A DNA stretch of 64,000 nt from positions 67,414,443-67,478,442 of the forward strand of contig CM038229.1 of assembly GCA_021442155.1 (NCBI GenBank). Reading direction: 5' to 3'. The DNA is from Cymbidium sinense. Taxonomy: Eukaryota > Streptophyta > Magnoliopsida > Asparagales > Orchidaceae. Numbering within the stretch: position 1 is the stretch's first letter; every line of letters starts with the position of its first letter. A program made the translations under genes and the position numbers. Below are positions 37,930-48,660 of the stretch, piece by piece. The notes under the pieces were generated by a model. The model saw only the letters and a list, made by a program, of their open reading frames with translations. It was not told the DNA's origin and searched no databases.

Positions 37930-39050
37930 TGATTTTTGGAATAGGTTTTAACTGTTTGAATTTATATTTCGTTTATATATGTGAATATAAATGAGAATAT
38001 AAATTGATCATGAGAAAATTTCAAGGATTTGAAGTGGTTTAATCATGATTTGGGCTAAGTATATTAAGAAGGATTTAAGGGACTTAAGAAAATTTTGGAG
38101 TTTAGAGTTTGAATTTTTGAATTTTGTTTGATTGGTTTATATTTATATTACATTTATATATGTGAATATAAATGAGTTTTGAGAAAATCTCATGACTTTG
38201 AGATGGTTTGATCAAGATTTAGGAAGTCCATTAATGGAGAATTAATGACTTAAGAAAGATTTTATATTTAGAATTTAATTTGATGATCTGATTTGATTAA
38301 CTTATATTTATATATATTTTATTTATATATGTGAATATAAATGAGAATATAAATGAGTTTTGAGAAGATCCCATCAGTTTGAATAGGTTTGATCAAGATT
38401 TTTGATAAGTCCTTTAATGGAAAATTAAGGGACTTAGGAAATTTTAAATTGGAAATTTAATTTGAGGATTTGATTGATTGCTTTATATTTATATTTAATT
38501 TATATATATGATTATAAATGAGAATTTAAATGAGCTTTGAGAAATTTCATGATTTTGAATTGATTTGATCAAGGTTTAGGATAGGTCGTTAATAGAAAAT
38601 TAAGGGACTTTGAAAATTTTAAAATTGGAAATTTAATTTGTGGATTTGATTTGATTGATTTATATTTATATTTTATTTATATATATGAATATAAATGGGA
38701 ATATAAATGAGTTTTGAGAAAATCCATGAGTTTGAATTGATTTGATCAAGGTTTAGGCTAAGTCCATTAATGGAAAATTAAGAGACTTAGGAAAATTTCA
38801 TAATTGATTTGGAATTTTGAGTTTAGTTTGATTGATTTGAATTTATATTTCATTTATATATGTGAATATAAATGAGGATATAAATGAATTATGAGAAAAT
38901 CTTAAAGATTTGATTTGTTTTAGATCATAATTTTGGTTAAGTCCTTTAAGGGAAGATTAAGGACTTAGGCAAAATTTGGACTTAGCAATTTTTGATGGAT
39001 TTTGATCATGGGTTTCAATCATAGATTTTAATCATGGATTTGATTTGAGT
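37930..39050 (-). repeat. Tandem array (about 175 bp unit, six copies) plus minisatellite
   Basis: The 'atttatatt...atttatatatgtgaatataaatga' block recurs near 37960, 38141, 38305, 38483, 38660 and 38840. Each unit also carries 'ttaagggacttaggaaa' and 'tttgatcaagattta'. The 'tttcaatcatagat' minisatellite closes the array at 38990-39045. Confidence 0.75.
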
Positions 39051-39059
39051 TTGGAGAAA

Positions 39060-41606
39060 ATCAATAAGAATTGATTTGGAGTTTGACTTAAATGAAGGAA
39101 AGTGAGGAATGGTTCAAGCTAAGGGTAGACAAGCTTTCCTAACACCCCTAAGGCATGATCTATTCCTATGGCTAATTTTCTAAGTCTTTTAGGGCAGGGT
39201 TTAATGTCCACCTACTCACTAGATGTGTCTTAAGACTAAGAAACTCTTAAAGTCTAAGATAAGTTCTAAGCTTAAGATGGTGGTTGAGAGCTCATTCTAA
39301 AAATGAGGTCAACAAAGGGCACCCAATAGGTGTGGTGTGATTGACAAGGAACACCACGCATATTAGTGTTGATTGAAACAATCAACAACACCGAAAGATC
39401 ACAAGCACTCACAAAAACAATCTATCCTTAACCCAAGGCATAAAGAGAATCCAGAGCTTAATGTAATGTTACTTTACTTATGTCCAAGACATAAGAGAGA
39501 GGGAGGAATCCACTAAGGGATAGAGTATGAACCTTCCACTAAGGAGGTAGGTTCAAGTCATCCACAAGGGGATGAGAGGTTTGATTTGATTTAAATCTCA
39601 CTGAGGAGAGATCTCCACTAGGGGAGAGGGTTGAATTTGTTTAACTTTTGTTAGGTTTGAATTTTGAGATGAACCTTGTTGGTTTGCGATGGATCACACT
39701 AAATAGGAGCCACGGAGGCCAACACCAAACTTAGATTTACCAATCCAAAGGGGTAGTCTACTAAGCACATAGTAGGACTAGACAACTAAAAGAGTTGCCT
39801 TTCGATGGGTAGTAGCTATACTAGGAAGAAAGCGTAGTAGACTTATATTCTTCAAAGTAGAGACCAATTACTGGGGTAATCTATTGGCAAGGTAATAGAT
39901 TGAACCCAACCTAGGGCTGACTATTGAGTGAATTCCACTAGGGGACTTAGATCAACTCAAAGATTGTCAAAATTAATTTCATTTTTAAGATTTGTTTATT
40001 TTGATGTATTCCATCAGTTTGCGATGGATCACACTGAGAAGGAGCTCATGTCAGCCAAGACCTATCTCAGATTTATTGAAATAAAGGGAGTAGCTTCCCG
40101 GTCGATGGGAGAACTATCTAACCAAAAGAGTGTCTTTCAGTTTACAATGATTAATTTGAAGGAAAGATAGCTCAGGGACTTACATCTTCCACTACAAAAA
40201 AGACCACTGGGATGATCTTTGGGCAACAAATCAACCGACCTAGGCCCCATGAAAAAATCATGCTAGAAAGAATGCTTCATAGTCTTATATCTTTAAAAGT
40301 GGAATGACTGTCGGGGTAACCTACTTGTGGCAAAACAGATTGAACCCAACCTGGGACTATGGAGTGAGTACCAAGGGAACTTATCTTAACTCAAGTAGTA
40401 ATTCCTATAGGAGTTCTTGACACGCCTAAAGGTAGGATGTCTGCTTGGGAAAAGGGCCTTTGGGGCTTAAATTCTAATCCATGTTTAATTAATTTTTTAT
40501 TTGTTTGTTTATCATGGACCGTTTTGGGAGATCAAACTGAGAAGGAGCTTATATCAGCTTAGTCTTATCTCAGATTTACTGAACCAAGGGAGAATCTGTG
40601 TATTCGCTGAACAAATTCTAAAACCACAAGGGTGGCTACTAGGAAAGGGGAATTATCCAATCCAAAAGTAACCCAGGTAGTGTTTAAATGGGGTTGCAAT
40701 AGACTTGATCCAAATAGAGTACCCGCAAGGGATGGGGCCGCTAAGGGCTTAATCCAACACCCTGGAGAAGATGACATGGCTAGTCATATATCCAATAGGT
40801 ATTCAGTGTCCAACTCAAGGAGAAAGCACATGGACTCATATCTACTAAGAGTGGTGTACTCTCCAGGTGAGTCACTATTAGCATAAAGAACATCAACCAA
40901 CCTAAGGTGCCCATTGATTTGCAATAAAAAAGAAAGGTTGGGGATTCACATCCTTCTATAGCAGAAATGATTATTGGGATAGTCTATCATTGGCTCAATA
41001 GGTTCTACCTGACCTAGGGTGACTACTGAGTGAATTCCATTGGGGGACTTAGATTAGCTCAAAAGTAGTCAAGAGCAAAGGAGCCTCTGAGGGAAACTTA
41101 TTCTAAACCTCAAATATACTTGACCTAGTTAGAGCATGATGGCTAGTTCAAGAAGAAAGCACAGGGACTCACATCTTCTTAAATAAAGTCAACATGAGGT
41201 AGCTTACTGATTGCATGTGTTAAAGGAATATGACGCATCTGGGGGACTCTTACACCTACCTTAAACATGCTAGGGGATTTGATGAAATGGTGCCATGAAT
41301 GACAAAAATGATTCCCACTAAGAAAGGATGTTGTTTGGGTTCTCTCACACCTAAGTTAGTTGTGCTAATTGAAATAGGATGCCTCTCAGGTTCTCTTGCA
41401 CCTATTCTAATAGTGTCAGGAGATTGTGTTTGTGTTGTGAGGGGGAGGGGGATAGGATGCCATTGGGGGACTCTTACACATACCCTAGACATGTCACAGC
41501 AGATTCATAAGATAATCAAACAACACTTCAAAAGAAGAGAAGATTTTATGAATGGAATTAGATTTTTATTCATTTTATTAATGATTATTTTCAAACATGA
41601 TTTGTT
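39060..41606 (-). mobile_element. 3' spacer of central element
   Basis: Inverted counterpart of 13612-16440, and the most complete copy. It holds modules such as 'gggactcacatcttc', 'gggataggatgcc' and 'tgggggacttagat', and the short repeat set near 41230-41490. The open frames here (39928-40170, 40632-40886, 41299-41616) arise from repeat sequence and show no domain. No function is evident. Confidence 0.6.
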
Positions 41607-42690
41607 TCATGGGTAATATTTCTTTAGATAGAGCCCAAAGCATCGTATTCCCCTTGCAATCAATAAGTGATAAGATCCTCATTGGTAGGCATTCTCTATG
41701 ACATAGGGCCTTCCTGGGTTCAAACTTGCCTCCCATCTTCGATGGAAACAATTGGTCTTTTAGGACTAACACAAGTTCTTCTACTCAAAAAACCTAGGCA
41801 CCACCGAGTTTGAATCATTTTGGCCTTGTACAAGGTTTGCATCAAGCACTCTCCTCCAAACCTTGATTTCTCTTCCCAACTTTGCATTATATATATGTAG
41901 TGATCTTACTACCCAATGCTATCCTTAATGATGGGAGTTGAACTTCTAAAGGTAGAACAACTATGGACCCATACACTAAGAAAAATGGGATAGACTGAGT
42001 TAGAGTTTGGTATGTGGTGCGGTAGGCCCACAAAGCTTCAACCAACTACTCCTTTCACTATCATTTGTTATCATCAAGAGTTTTCTTTAGTATCTGGATA
42101 AGAGTTTTGTTGAATGCTTTTGCTAAACCATTTGCTCTAGGGTAGTAGATGGTGGAGTATCTAATCTATAGTGTCTTCTAGGCTTGATCTTCGTGCTTTT
42201 GAATGCATACCATAATCAGATATAATTTGTCGAGGCACCCCAAACCTATATACGATATGGTTCAAAAAACTAAAGCACATGGTGAGTTGTGACCTCTCTG
42301 AGTGGGATGGCTTTTGCCCACTTGGAAAAGTAGTAGGTGGCAGCTAAGATGAATCGATGCCCCTTAGAAGAAGGAGGATCGATCGGACATACAATGTGGT
42401 ACCCCAACACTCAAATGGCCATGAGACCAATGTAGGGTGTAGAATGTTGGGTGGTTGGTGGAGGACCACACCGTGTACCTGACACTGATGGCATCTCCTA
42501 GCTACATCCATGCAGTCTATAATCATCGAAGGCTAGTAGTATCCAAGTCTTTTGATCTTCGTCTTCAACTTCGGATCGGATTGATGAGCTCCGCACAAAC
42601 CTGAGTGTACCTCGATTATAATTTCATGGGCTTCATGTTTGTCCAAATAACATAACCATATTAGGTCAAAGGACCGGTGGTACAAGGTGC
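41607..42690 (-). pseudogene. Integrase of the central element, decayed
   Basis: Integrase removes two bases from cDNA ends and joins them to chromosomal DNA. Reading leftward, the N-terminal zinc domain shows EVHSG, AHQSDPKLK and CHQCQVHG (H-H-C-C). The core follows with PFECWGT, then IISDYG containing the second catalytic Asp, then NGLAKAF, where the third catalytic residue is Lys instead of Glu (42118-42120). The C-terminal domain ends with GGKFEP and LSKEI. A Trp codon in the zinc domain reads as a stop (YY*PSM). One base is missing near 42396, at the first catalytic Asp, compared with the copy at 63.8 kb. Inactive on three counts. Confidence 0.9.
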
Positions 42691-43110
42691 CATCAACAAG
42701 AGCATAAGAGAGAGCTCTTTATTTCACCTGATGGGCTTGTGACCTTTCTTGAGGTAGTTTGTCGGTGTTCAAATAATCTATGAATGATTACCTCCAATCC
42801 ATCTCCTTGTCCATTTTGGCAATGGCAACCTCCCCTTCAAGAGAAAGTCTCTCGATGAATTCAGCATCAGTAAGGGATAGGACTTGTCTATTTTGGACCC
42901 TTATTGAAATGGACTCATCTTCTAGACTTGCCAACTCTTTGGCAAGTTTGGCCAAAGCATCTACTACTGTGTCCTCTGCTTGGGGAACCTTGTAGATAGT
43001 GACTTCAAGAAGGCTAACAGCATCATGATATACTCATAGTAATGATAAATCTTAGGTTTGAGAACATGGTAAGACCCAGCCTCCCCTAAGTTCATGATTT
43101 GTTCATCGGG
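42691..43110 (-). pseudogene. Remnant of a second (archaeal-type) RNase H plus linker to integrase
   Basis: After the ordinary RNase H a segment reads LPDEQIMNLGEAG, then LKPKIYHYYEY, EVTIYKVPQAED and VVDALAKLAKELASLED. The last word matches the C-terminal end of the extra RNase H carried by Tat-clade gypsy elements, including its final Asp. The expected N-terminal half with the first catalytic acids is absent, consistent with an internal deletion near 43050. The linker then shows EMDWR, FIDYLNTDKLPQER, RALSYALVDGTLY and RSFD, typical of the region just before integrase. This is the main evidence for the Tat/Ogre lineage. Confidence 0.7.
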
Positions 43111-43740
43111 GAGATCATCATTAAGCGTAGAATCAATTGGAAGTGGGTGTCTACTAAGAAATCCACTAGTGCCTATCCTTTTATCACATGGAGGGGTACA
43201 AATGTGATATCAAACTGCGAGAGTATCATGGACCAATGAGCCAAATGTCCAAAAAGCATTGGTTGTGTCATGAGATACTACAGTGGATTGGTTCGAGAGA
43301 TCAAGTTCACCTTATAGGAAAGCATATAATGTCGTAGCTTCTGAGATGAAAAGATCAAAGCTAGGCAATATTTCTCAATAGGTGGATAGTTTACTGAAGA
43401 ATCGATGATGGTGAGGTAGTAGTGCCATCCCTTCATCATTGGCTTAGGCCAACATAGCACTGAGAGAGTCATCCAATGAAGTAGTGTATAGGATGAGTGT
43501 CCTGCCCGGGATAGGGGCTGCTAGAACTATCAACTTCACCAAGTACTCTTTGATGTCTTCGAAGGGATGCTGACACTTATCATCCCACTTGAACTTAGCA
43601 TCCTTTTTGACAACTGCAGAGAATGGCTTGCATCTCCCTAATAGATTTGAGATAAAATGTCTTAGACATGCCAACCATCCTTGAAAGGATCTGAGTTGAG
43701 TTAAACTCTTAGGAGGTGGAATTTCTAAGATAACTTTAAT
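43111..43740 (-). pseudogene. RT connection and RNase H domain, decayed
   Basis: Degrades the RNA strand of the hybrid during reverse transcription. Visible in order: SLTQLRSFQGWLACLRHFI, FKWDDKCQHPFEDIKEYL, APIPGRTLILY, DSLSAML, then in a shifted frame YYLTIIDSSVNY, PIEKYCLALIFSSQKLRHYM, INLISRTNPL-like residues, HLAHWSMILSQFDITF and ALVDFL. At least one frameshift lies near 43450, and a stop interrupts the last part (KG*ALVDFL). It directly follows the polymerase domain, as in all gypsy elements. Confidence 0.85.
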
Positions 43741-44773
43741 ATTTTCAGGATCTATTTCTATTCCCCGGTGTTTAACAACAAACCCAAGGAATTTTATAAA
43801 AAGACTCTGAATGCACACTTCAGGGGATTCATTTTGAGATTATATTGTCTTAACCGTTCAAAAACTACTCTCAAGTCAAAGAGATGGTCTTTCTTTTCTA
43901 AGCTTTTGACTACTAGATCATCAATATATCACTCAACCTGATGATGGATGAGTTCACTGAAGATCTGAGGCATGGCCCATTGGTATGTAGCACCAGCATT
44001 TTTAAGGCCGAAAGGCATGACCCTATAACAGAAGATTCTGATTAGGGTTCAAAAAGTAGTGTTTCTTTCATCTTTAGGTGACATCTTGATTTGGTTATAG
44101 CCAGATGACCCATCCGTGAAAGAGAAGACTGCATGAGTTGAGGCAATGTCCACTATTAATTCTAGTATAGGAAGAGGAAACTCATCCTTAGGACATGCTT
44201 TGTTTAAGTCCCTAAAATCAACGCAAATGTGAATTTGGTCATTCTTCTTCTTAACTGGATGACATTAGCTAACCAGGTAGGATATTTTTCTTCCCCAATG
44301 AAACTAGCATCGATCAGTTTCTTGACTTCAAAAATGACCCGGTGTTCAATTTCTAATCGCATGTGTTTAGTATCTTGCTTAATAGGGGTAACATTAGGGT
44401 TTATTGCTAGCTTGTGGACTTCTACATCAGAAGATAATCCAGGCATTTCTTCATAACTCCATGCGAACCAGTCTTTAAACTCAGTCAAAAGCCTAACTAA
44501 GTCATTAGTTTCTTCTTCATTTAGCAACAAATTGATGTATGTCGAACATGGATTTTCTTCTATCTCGAGGTTGATTTCTTTAAGCTTATCGATTATTGAA
44601 TGAATCTCCTCTTCAAATTCTGACGGTGCCTCTTTGACTTGGAGATTGTCTGGATCATCTGAGGTTTCTAAACACACATTCACATAAGAGTTGAGGATAT
44701 GTGAGAAGAACCTATCAGACTCTAAATGATTGGTAACAACTAGGCAATAATCTTCATCATTGATTGGACCCAT
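43741..44773 (-). pseudogene. Reverse transcriptase of the central element, decayed
   Basis: Copies element RNA into cDNA. Upstream is the gypsy lead-in: LLTEFKDWFAWSYEEMPGL, HKLAINPNVTPIKQ and EVKKLIDASFIGEEKYPTWLAN. After a frameshift near 44225 come DFRDLNKACPKDEFPLP, FTDGSSGYNQIKM with motif A Asp at 44112-44114, YRVMPFGLKNAGATYQ, and the catalytic YIDDL with YIDD at 43917-43928. A stop codon lies immediately before YIDD (VE*YIDD) and another follows RNTTF. Downstream are KKDHLFDLRVVFERL and VFLGFVVKHRGIEI-like residues. Catalytic Asp residues are retained but the frame is broken at several points, so no active enzyme is expected. Confidence 0.92.
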
Positions 44774-45590
44774 GGTATCGAATCCTAGTCTTGCTCTTGG
44801 TTGTGCTTCTTTACCTGTATTGTTCTATAGCTTTTTAAAATATTCTGACCCATGCTTGGACCATGTGTGAAGAATTAAACCTTTCTGTGTAAGATTTTGA
44901 ACACAAGGCTAAAGGTAATTCCATTAATTCTTTAAAAGTATCTTCCTCAAGCTCTACATCAACTTTAGGGCTTGAGGAGGATGATCCCAAAAAGAACTTC
45001 TTCTGCTTCATATCACTGGAAGACTTAGGGACTTCCTTAACTACTAAACCTTCAACTTTCTAAGATGTAAGTGAGGTAAGAGCTAAGGTTCCCAACTATT
45101 GCCTAATAGTTTCACATAAACTAGATTCAAATACTTTACTTTGCTTGGAGGCCTAGTCTTCATCTCTGGATCCAAAGTCACCTCCAATGGAACTAATTAC
45201 ACAAGCTCTTCCTTCAAGTTGGATTCCAAGTTCATGTGAATAGTAGGGGTACTCTATGAAGGAACCGCGACCTCTGTTGGCCAACTAGGGGTCTCCCACC
45301 TAGGCTCCTGTTCTTCCTCACTTTGCCTAGTGGAGGTTGAGCCATCCTACCCACATGTCCATATGATGGAATGAACTGTGGGTGGAATGTAATATGCGGA
45401 TCTATTTCTTCTTCAATTCCCCTTTCTTGTCTACTTGGAATTTTATTTTTCTTTTCATTTTAGTTTATATTTTCTTTTGCTTCATTTTCCTTTTCTTTTG
45501 TATTTACATTTATATTTTATCCAAGTTCACGAGAAAGGGTGTTTTGAGGAAGATAGTAGGTTGCATCCTCATAAATCTCAATCTCTCTAA
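44774..45590 (-). other. Protease-RT linker with no intact frame
   Basis: Expected inter-domain region of the polyprotein. I see acidic and serine-rich scraps but no recognisable domain. 45385-45525 is T/C-rich low-complexity sequence (TTTTC and TTTAT runs), possibly a later insertion or expansion. Confidence 0.5.
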
Positions 45591-45990
45591 CTAAAAATAG
45601 TTTTTCATCTCCGTTGACACAGTACGCAATTCCATCTTTTCTGACTTGATACACTGATGAAGGGAGGACAAAGCAAACTTGTTTTGATATATCCAAGGCC
45701 TACTAAGCAAAGTAGTGAATGAAGTATTCGAATCAATGATGTAGAACTTGGCAACAGTCTTCCTGTCACCTATCTCAAAATGTAACACTATAGAACCAAA
45801 AGCCTATTCACCTTGATCATTGAATCCTCTCAACATCATCCTATCTCCTCAGAGTGTAGAGATGTTGATCTTCAAATAGGAAAGGGTCTTTAGACTCATA
45901 ATGTTCACTAATGCACCTGAAACCTTGGAGAATCTGAACCTGTCCATGTCAATTGTGATGTAGAGGGGACAGTTGTGCTCCAAGTTCCCT
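45591..45990 (-). pseudogene. Aspartic protease, catalytic Asp replaced
   Basis: Retroelement pepsin-like protease that cleaves the Gag-Pol polyprotein. Reading leftward: LYITIDMDRF, VSGALVNIMSLKTLSYLKI where the family has D(T/P)GS(S/A)VN, then GFNDQGE, AFGSIVLHFEIG, KFYIIDSNTSFTTLL, SRPWIY and SSLHQCIKSEK. The family's (L/I)LGRPWIH flap-side word is close to the SRPWIY seen here. The active-site Asp appears as Val (45921-45923), and stops interrupt the frame before GDRMML and after DQGE. Placement between gag and RT is normal. Confidence 0.8.
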
Positions 45991-46156
45991 AGAAGAAGGT
46001 CTTCATCTGTGAAGGTGATGCTTCTTTTGCATAATGTGCTTCCTCACTTATAGTAGTCAGCTGAGCTAAGCATATCTCAAGATCAAGGAGAGCCTTGATT
46101 AGTGATTCCCTCATCTCTTTGGATAAGATAAGGGCATCATATATGCTTAGCTTAGA

Positions 46157-46800
46157 TCACAACTTTCTTAGATGAGAAAGGACATTGTAGTCCACCTTCG
46201 GTTGGTCTTCCACAAGCATATCCAAGGGTGGATCATCTCGTGAAAGGACTTCTTGATCTTTTGTACCAATGACTTGTTTCCCTCTATCTAGAGGTGCTGC
46301 CCTAGGACGTAGAACCTTTCCACTATGGAGGTTGACTTTGGTAATCTCTTGAGGCAAGGTGGTGGAAAGTTCTACCTGCACTTTAGGCTCACCTACAGCT
46401 TCTCCTATGAGACCCTCAAAATTGAATGATTCTAAGTCTATCTTAAAAGGTGAACCTGTAGTATTCATAGTTGGAAAGTTTAACTCTGAATCAAAATGAG
46501 AAAGATCGAAATTATTATAGTTATTTAGACTTGAAGAGTTATCATTAGGAATAGAAGAAGATAACCCATCATAAGTGATATAGATGTAATTCAAACTAGT
46601 TTATTCTCCAATTTCTTGGAATTATTTGGAGGTATAAAGTAGAAGTCAAGTAAAATGAGTGGAGTATGGGATTTGATGTCATTATCCACTAATACAAGAC
46701 TTCTACTAGTAGAAGAAATAGAAGAGCTAGCTAAAATGGAAGAAGTCACCGGTGTGAAAGCTGCAACTGAAGGTTGGAGGCTCGACACAGTCGATGGCTA
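46157..46800 (-). pseudogene. Gag-protease junction region
   Basis: Two adjoining frames. The N-terminal one (46591-46788) is serine-rich low-complexity sequence. The next (46157-46594) is 145 codons with no internal stop; it is Asn/Ser-rich at first, then EGLIGEAVGEPKVQVEL, KVNLHSGKVLRPR and DYNVLSHLRKL. In this clade a HSGK(V/I)L..R word and an (Y/F)N(V/I)L.HL(R/K) word precede the protease, so this is the linker. The longest uninterrupted stretch of the element is here. No enzymatic domain. Confidence 0.65.
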
Positions 46801-48660
46801 TGTTAAGGGGCTATCCCGGGCTGACACATGCTGCTGCTACTGCTGAGCTCCCACTTTCCTAGAGTTAGCACTGGTAACTTGCAAACCTTCCTTGGTGTTG
46901 GATGTTTGAGCTGACTCAGGCACTTACAAGGAAAGCTTCTCGATCTTCTGAATAATTTTCTTAGAGGTTTTGGACAAAGAAATGTCCCAACATTCTTTGG
47001 TTTTGGTAGGATCACATGTATCCCAAAGGATTACCCTAATGGAACTGGAAGGTTATTCTACAAGGTATTCCTTTGGGATAACTATAGCACCGGTCTTGGA
47101 ACTGTGTTCAAGTCAATCCTTGAATGTAAAGCAATCCTCCAAAATGTGACCTAGCATACGGTGGTAAGGGCAAAAGTTTGGAACATGACTTTTACCTACT
47201 TTTTCTGGTCTCCTAGGCTCGGGTTGCTAAAAATCAGGTTTATTTAAGAGATTCTTAAAGATTTTCTTGATTACCTCCCTCTTAATAAGGTTTATTTAAC
47301 TTATCTAAAAGTAGGTGGCCATAGTATACATGTGTGCTACTGGTGGTATGGCAGGCGGTGTGTCGGCCCGTGGAGGCTTCGTGGAGGCGGTATGGTTGCC
47401 TTGATGGTGGCAAAGGAGGTGGAGGATGCTGAGGTAGTGGTCTCTCAGACTTATCTCTAGCTGACTGCTTCCCCTTATCAACCATTGCTATTCTAGCTCC
47501 TGGCATTTTTTCATATTTCTTCTGCGGCTTCTGCTTAGGAAACGATCTTGAAAAGGCAACTGTTTGGCCTCTCCTTATAGACTAGCCACTTTGTTGATTA
47601 GCTTCTTAAATATCTTGATAGTGAATCCCTTAAGCATGAATGCGACCAGACCATGGATATTCTTCAAGAGAATCTCAATGCTATGCATTGGTTGGCTTCA
47701 TACTCAAGTTATGCCATCGAAGAATATAATCAAGAAGGGACTCATCGGTCTTTGTGCTACAACAGATCACCTACAACCCTTTGAGCTTTAGCAAATCTCT
47801 TGATGAAGAGTTGCTCTAACTCAATAAATGTCTTTACTGAATCATTGGGCAAGTTAGCATACCAATCAAAAGAAATACCCTCTAGGCTACTAACAAAAAG
47901 TCAAAAAGTAAAGCATCGTTGCCACCTGCATTGCAATAACTGGCCTTGAAGTGAGCTATGTGCTACCTTAGGTTTCCACTACCATTAAAGCTTTTGAAGG
48001 AAGGAGGCATGAAACTCTTGGGATATGGATAATCAAATTCCCTGGGTAGTCTACCCTTTGGGCGATGATCCTCCCAGGCTTGAGCCAAAGCTTCCTTCAC
48101 CTGTTGTTCAACCATGGATTTTATGTCCTTTTCTTGTATGGAGGTACTTTCCACTACCTTCCTATACAAGTAGTGCTACCTTGCTCAACAGGAGGTATAG
48201 TCTTAGCTGGGTCCAAGACATGCACTAACTCAGGCTGACTGATGTCGATTGTAGTAGGATAAACTAAAGGGGCTTAGCTTATCTGCTAACAAGTCCACTA
48301 TTGTGCCATCCTATCAATGCTCATCCTTTTACCTCAATCATTGTCGAGGTCTTTGGGCATTCTGGTGTCTCCATCAACCTCATCACCTTCCATGGCTTGT
48401 TATTCTAAGAAGAGATCCTCTAATGTCAACCACCATGCAGACTCGGTTGAGTCCCCATCAAGTCATCTTCATTGGGATCGAAGATGACTTTCTCTTCATC
48501 AGACCAGGCATACCCCAAAATCTCCTTCTTCTCCATGAAATAATGTGCAACTATCTCATCTAAGGAATGATCCATCTCATCAGGTACAAGTAGTTTAGGC
48601 TGACTGGTGTGATCATTATCGTGCACTGAGAGGCACCGGACCTCGCCTGTCATTGGAGAG
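46801..48660 (-). pseudogene. Gag, decayed
   Basis: Structural protein that forms the particle and binds element RNA. In order: DEMDHSLDEIVAHYFMEKK (N-terminal), VVESTSIQEKDIKSMVEQQV, PREFDYPYPKSFMPPSF, KSFNGSGNLR, HIAHFKA, then SLEGISFDWYANLPND and ELEQLFIKRF, which are the conserved core of the Retrotrans_gag family (about 47785-47892). Downstream is a CPYHRMLGHILEDCFTFKD zinc-knuckle-like motif (C-x2-H-x4-H-x4-C) at 47119-47172, followed by a stop. Frameshifts and stops occur near 47970, 47930 and 47760. A proline-rich stretch lies near 47400-47450. Confidence 0.85.

Noticed and set aside
37930..39050. Centromeric satellite
   Set aside because: Only three to six units are present per site and always in the same position of the element. 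Nothing shows a long independent array.
39380..39395. LTR 5' end at TGTTGTTGAT on the minus strand
   Set aside because: TG start and match to the CAACA end are suggestive, but no purine tract lies upstream and the second LTR is not available at this point to confirm a boundary.
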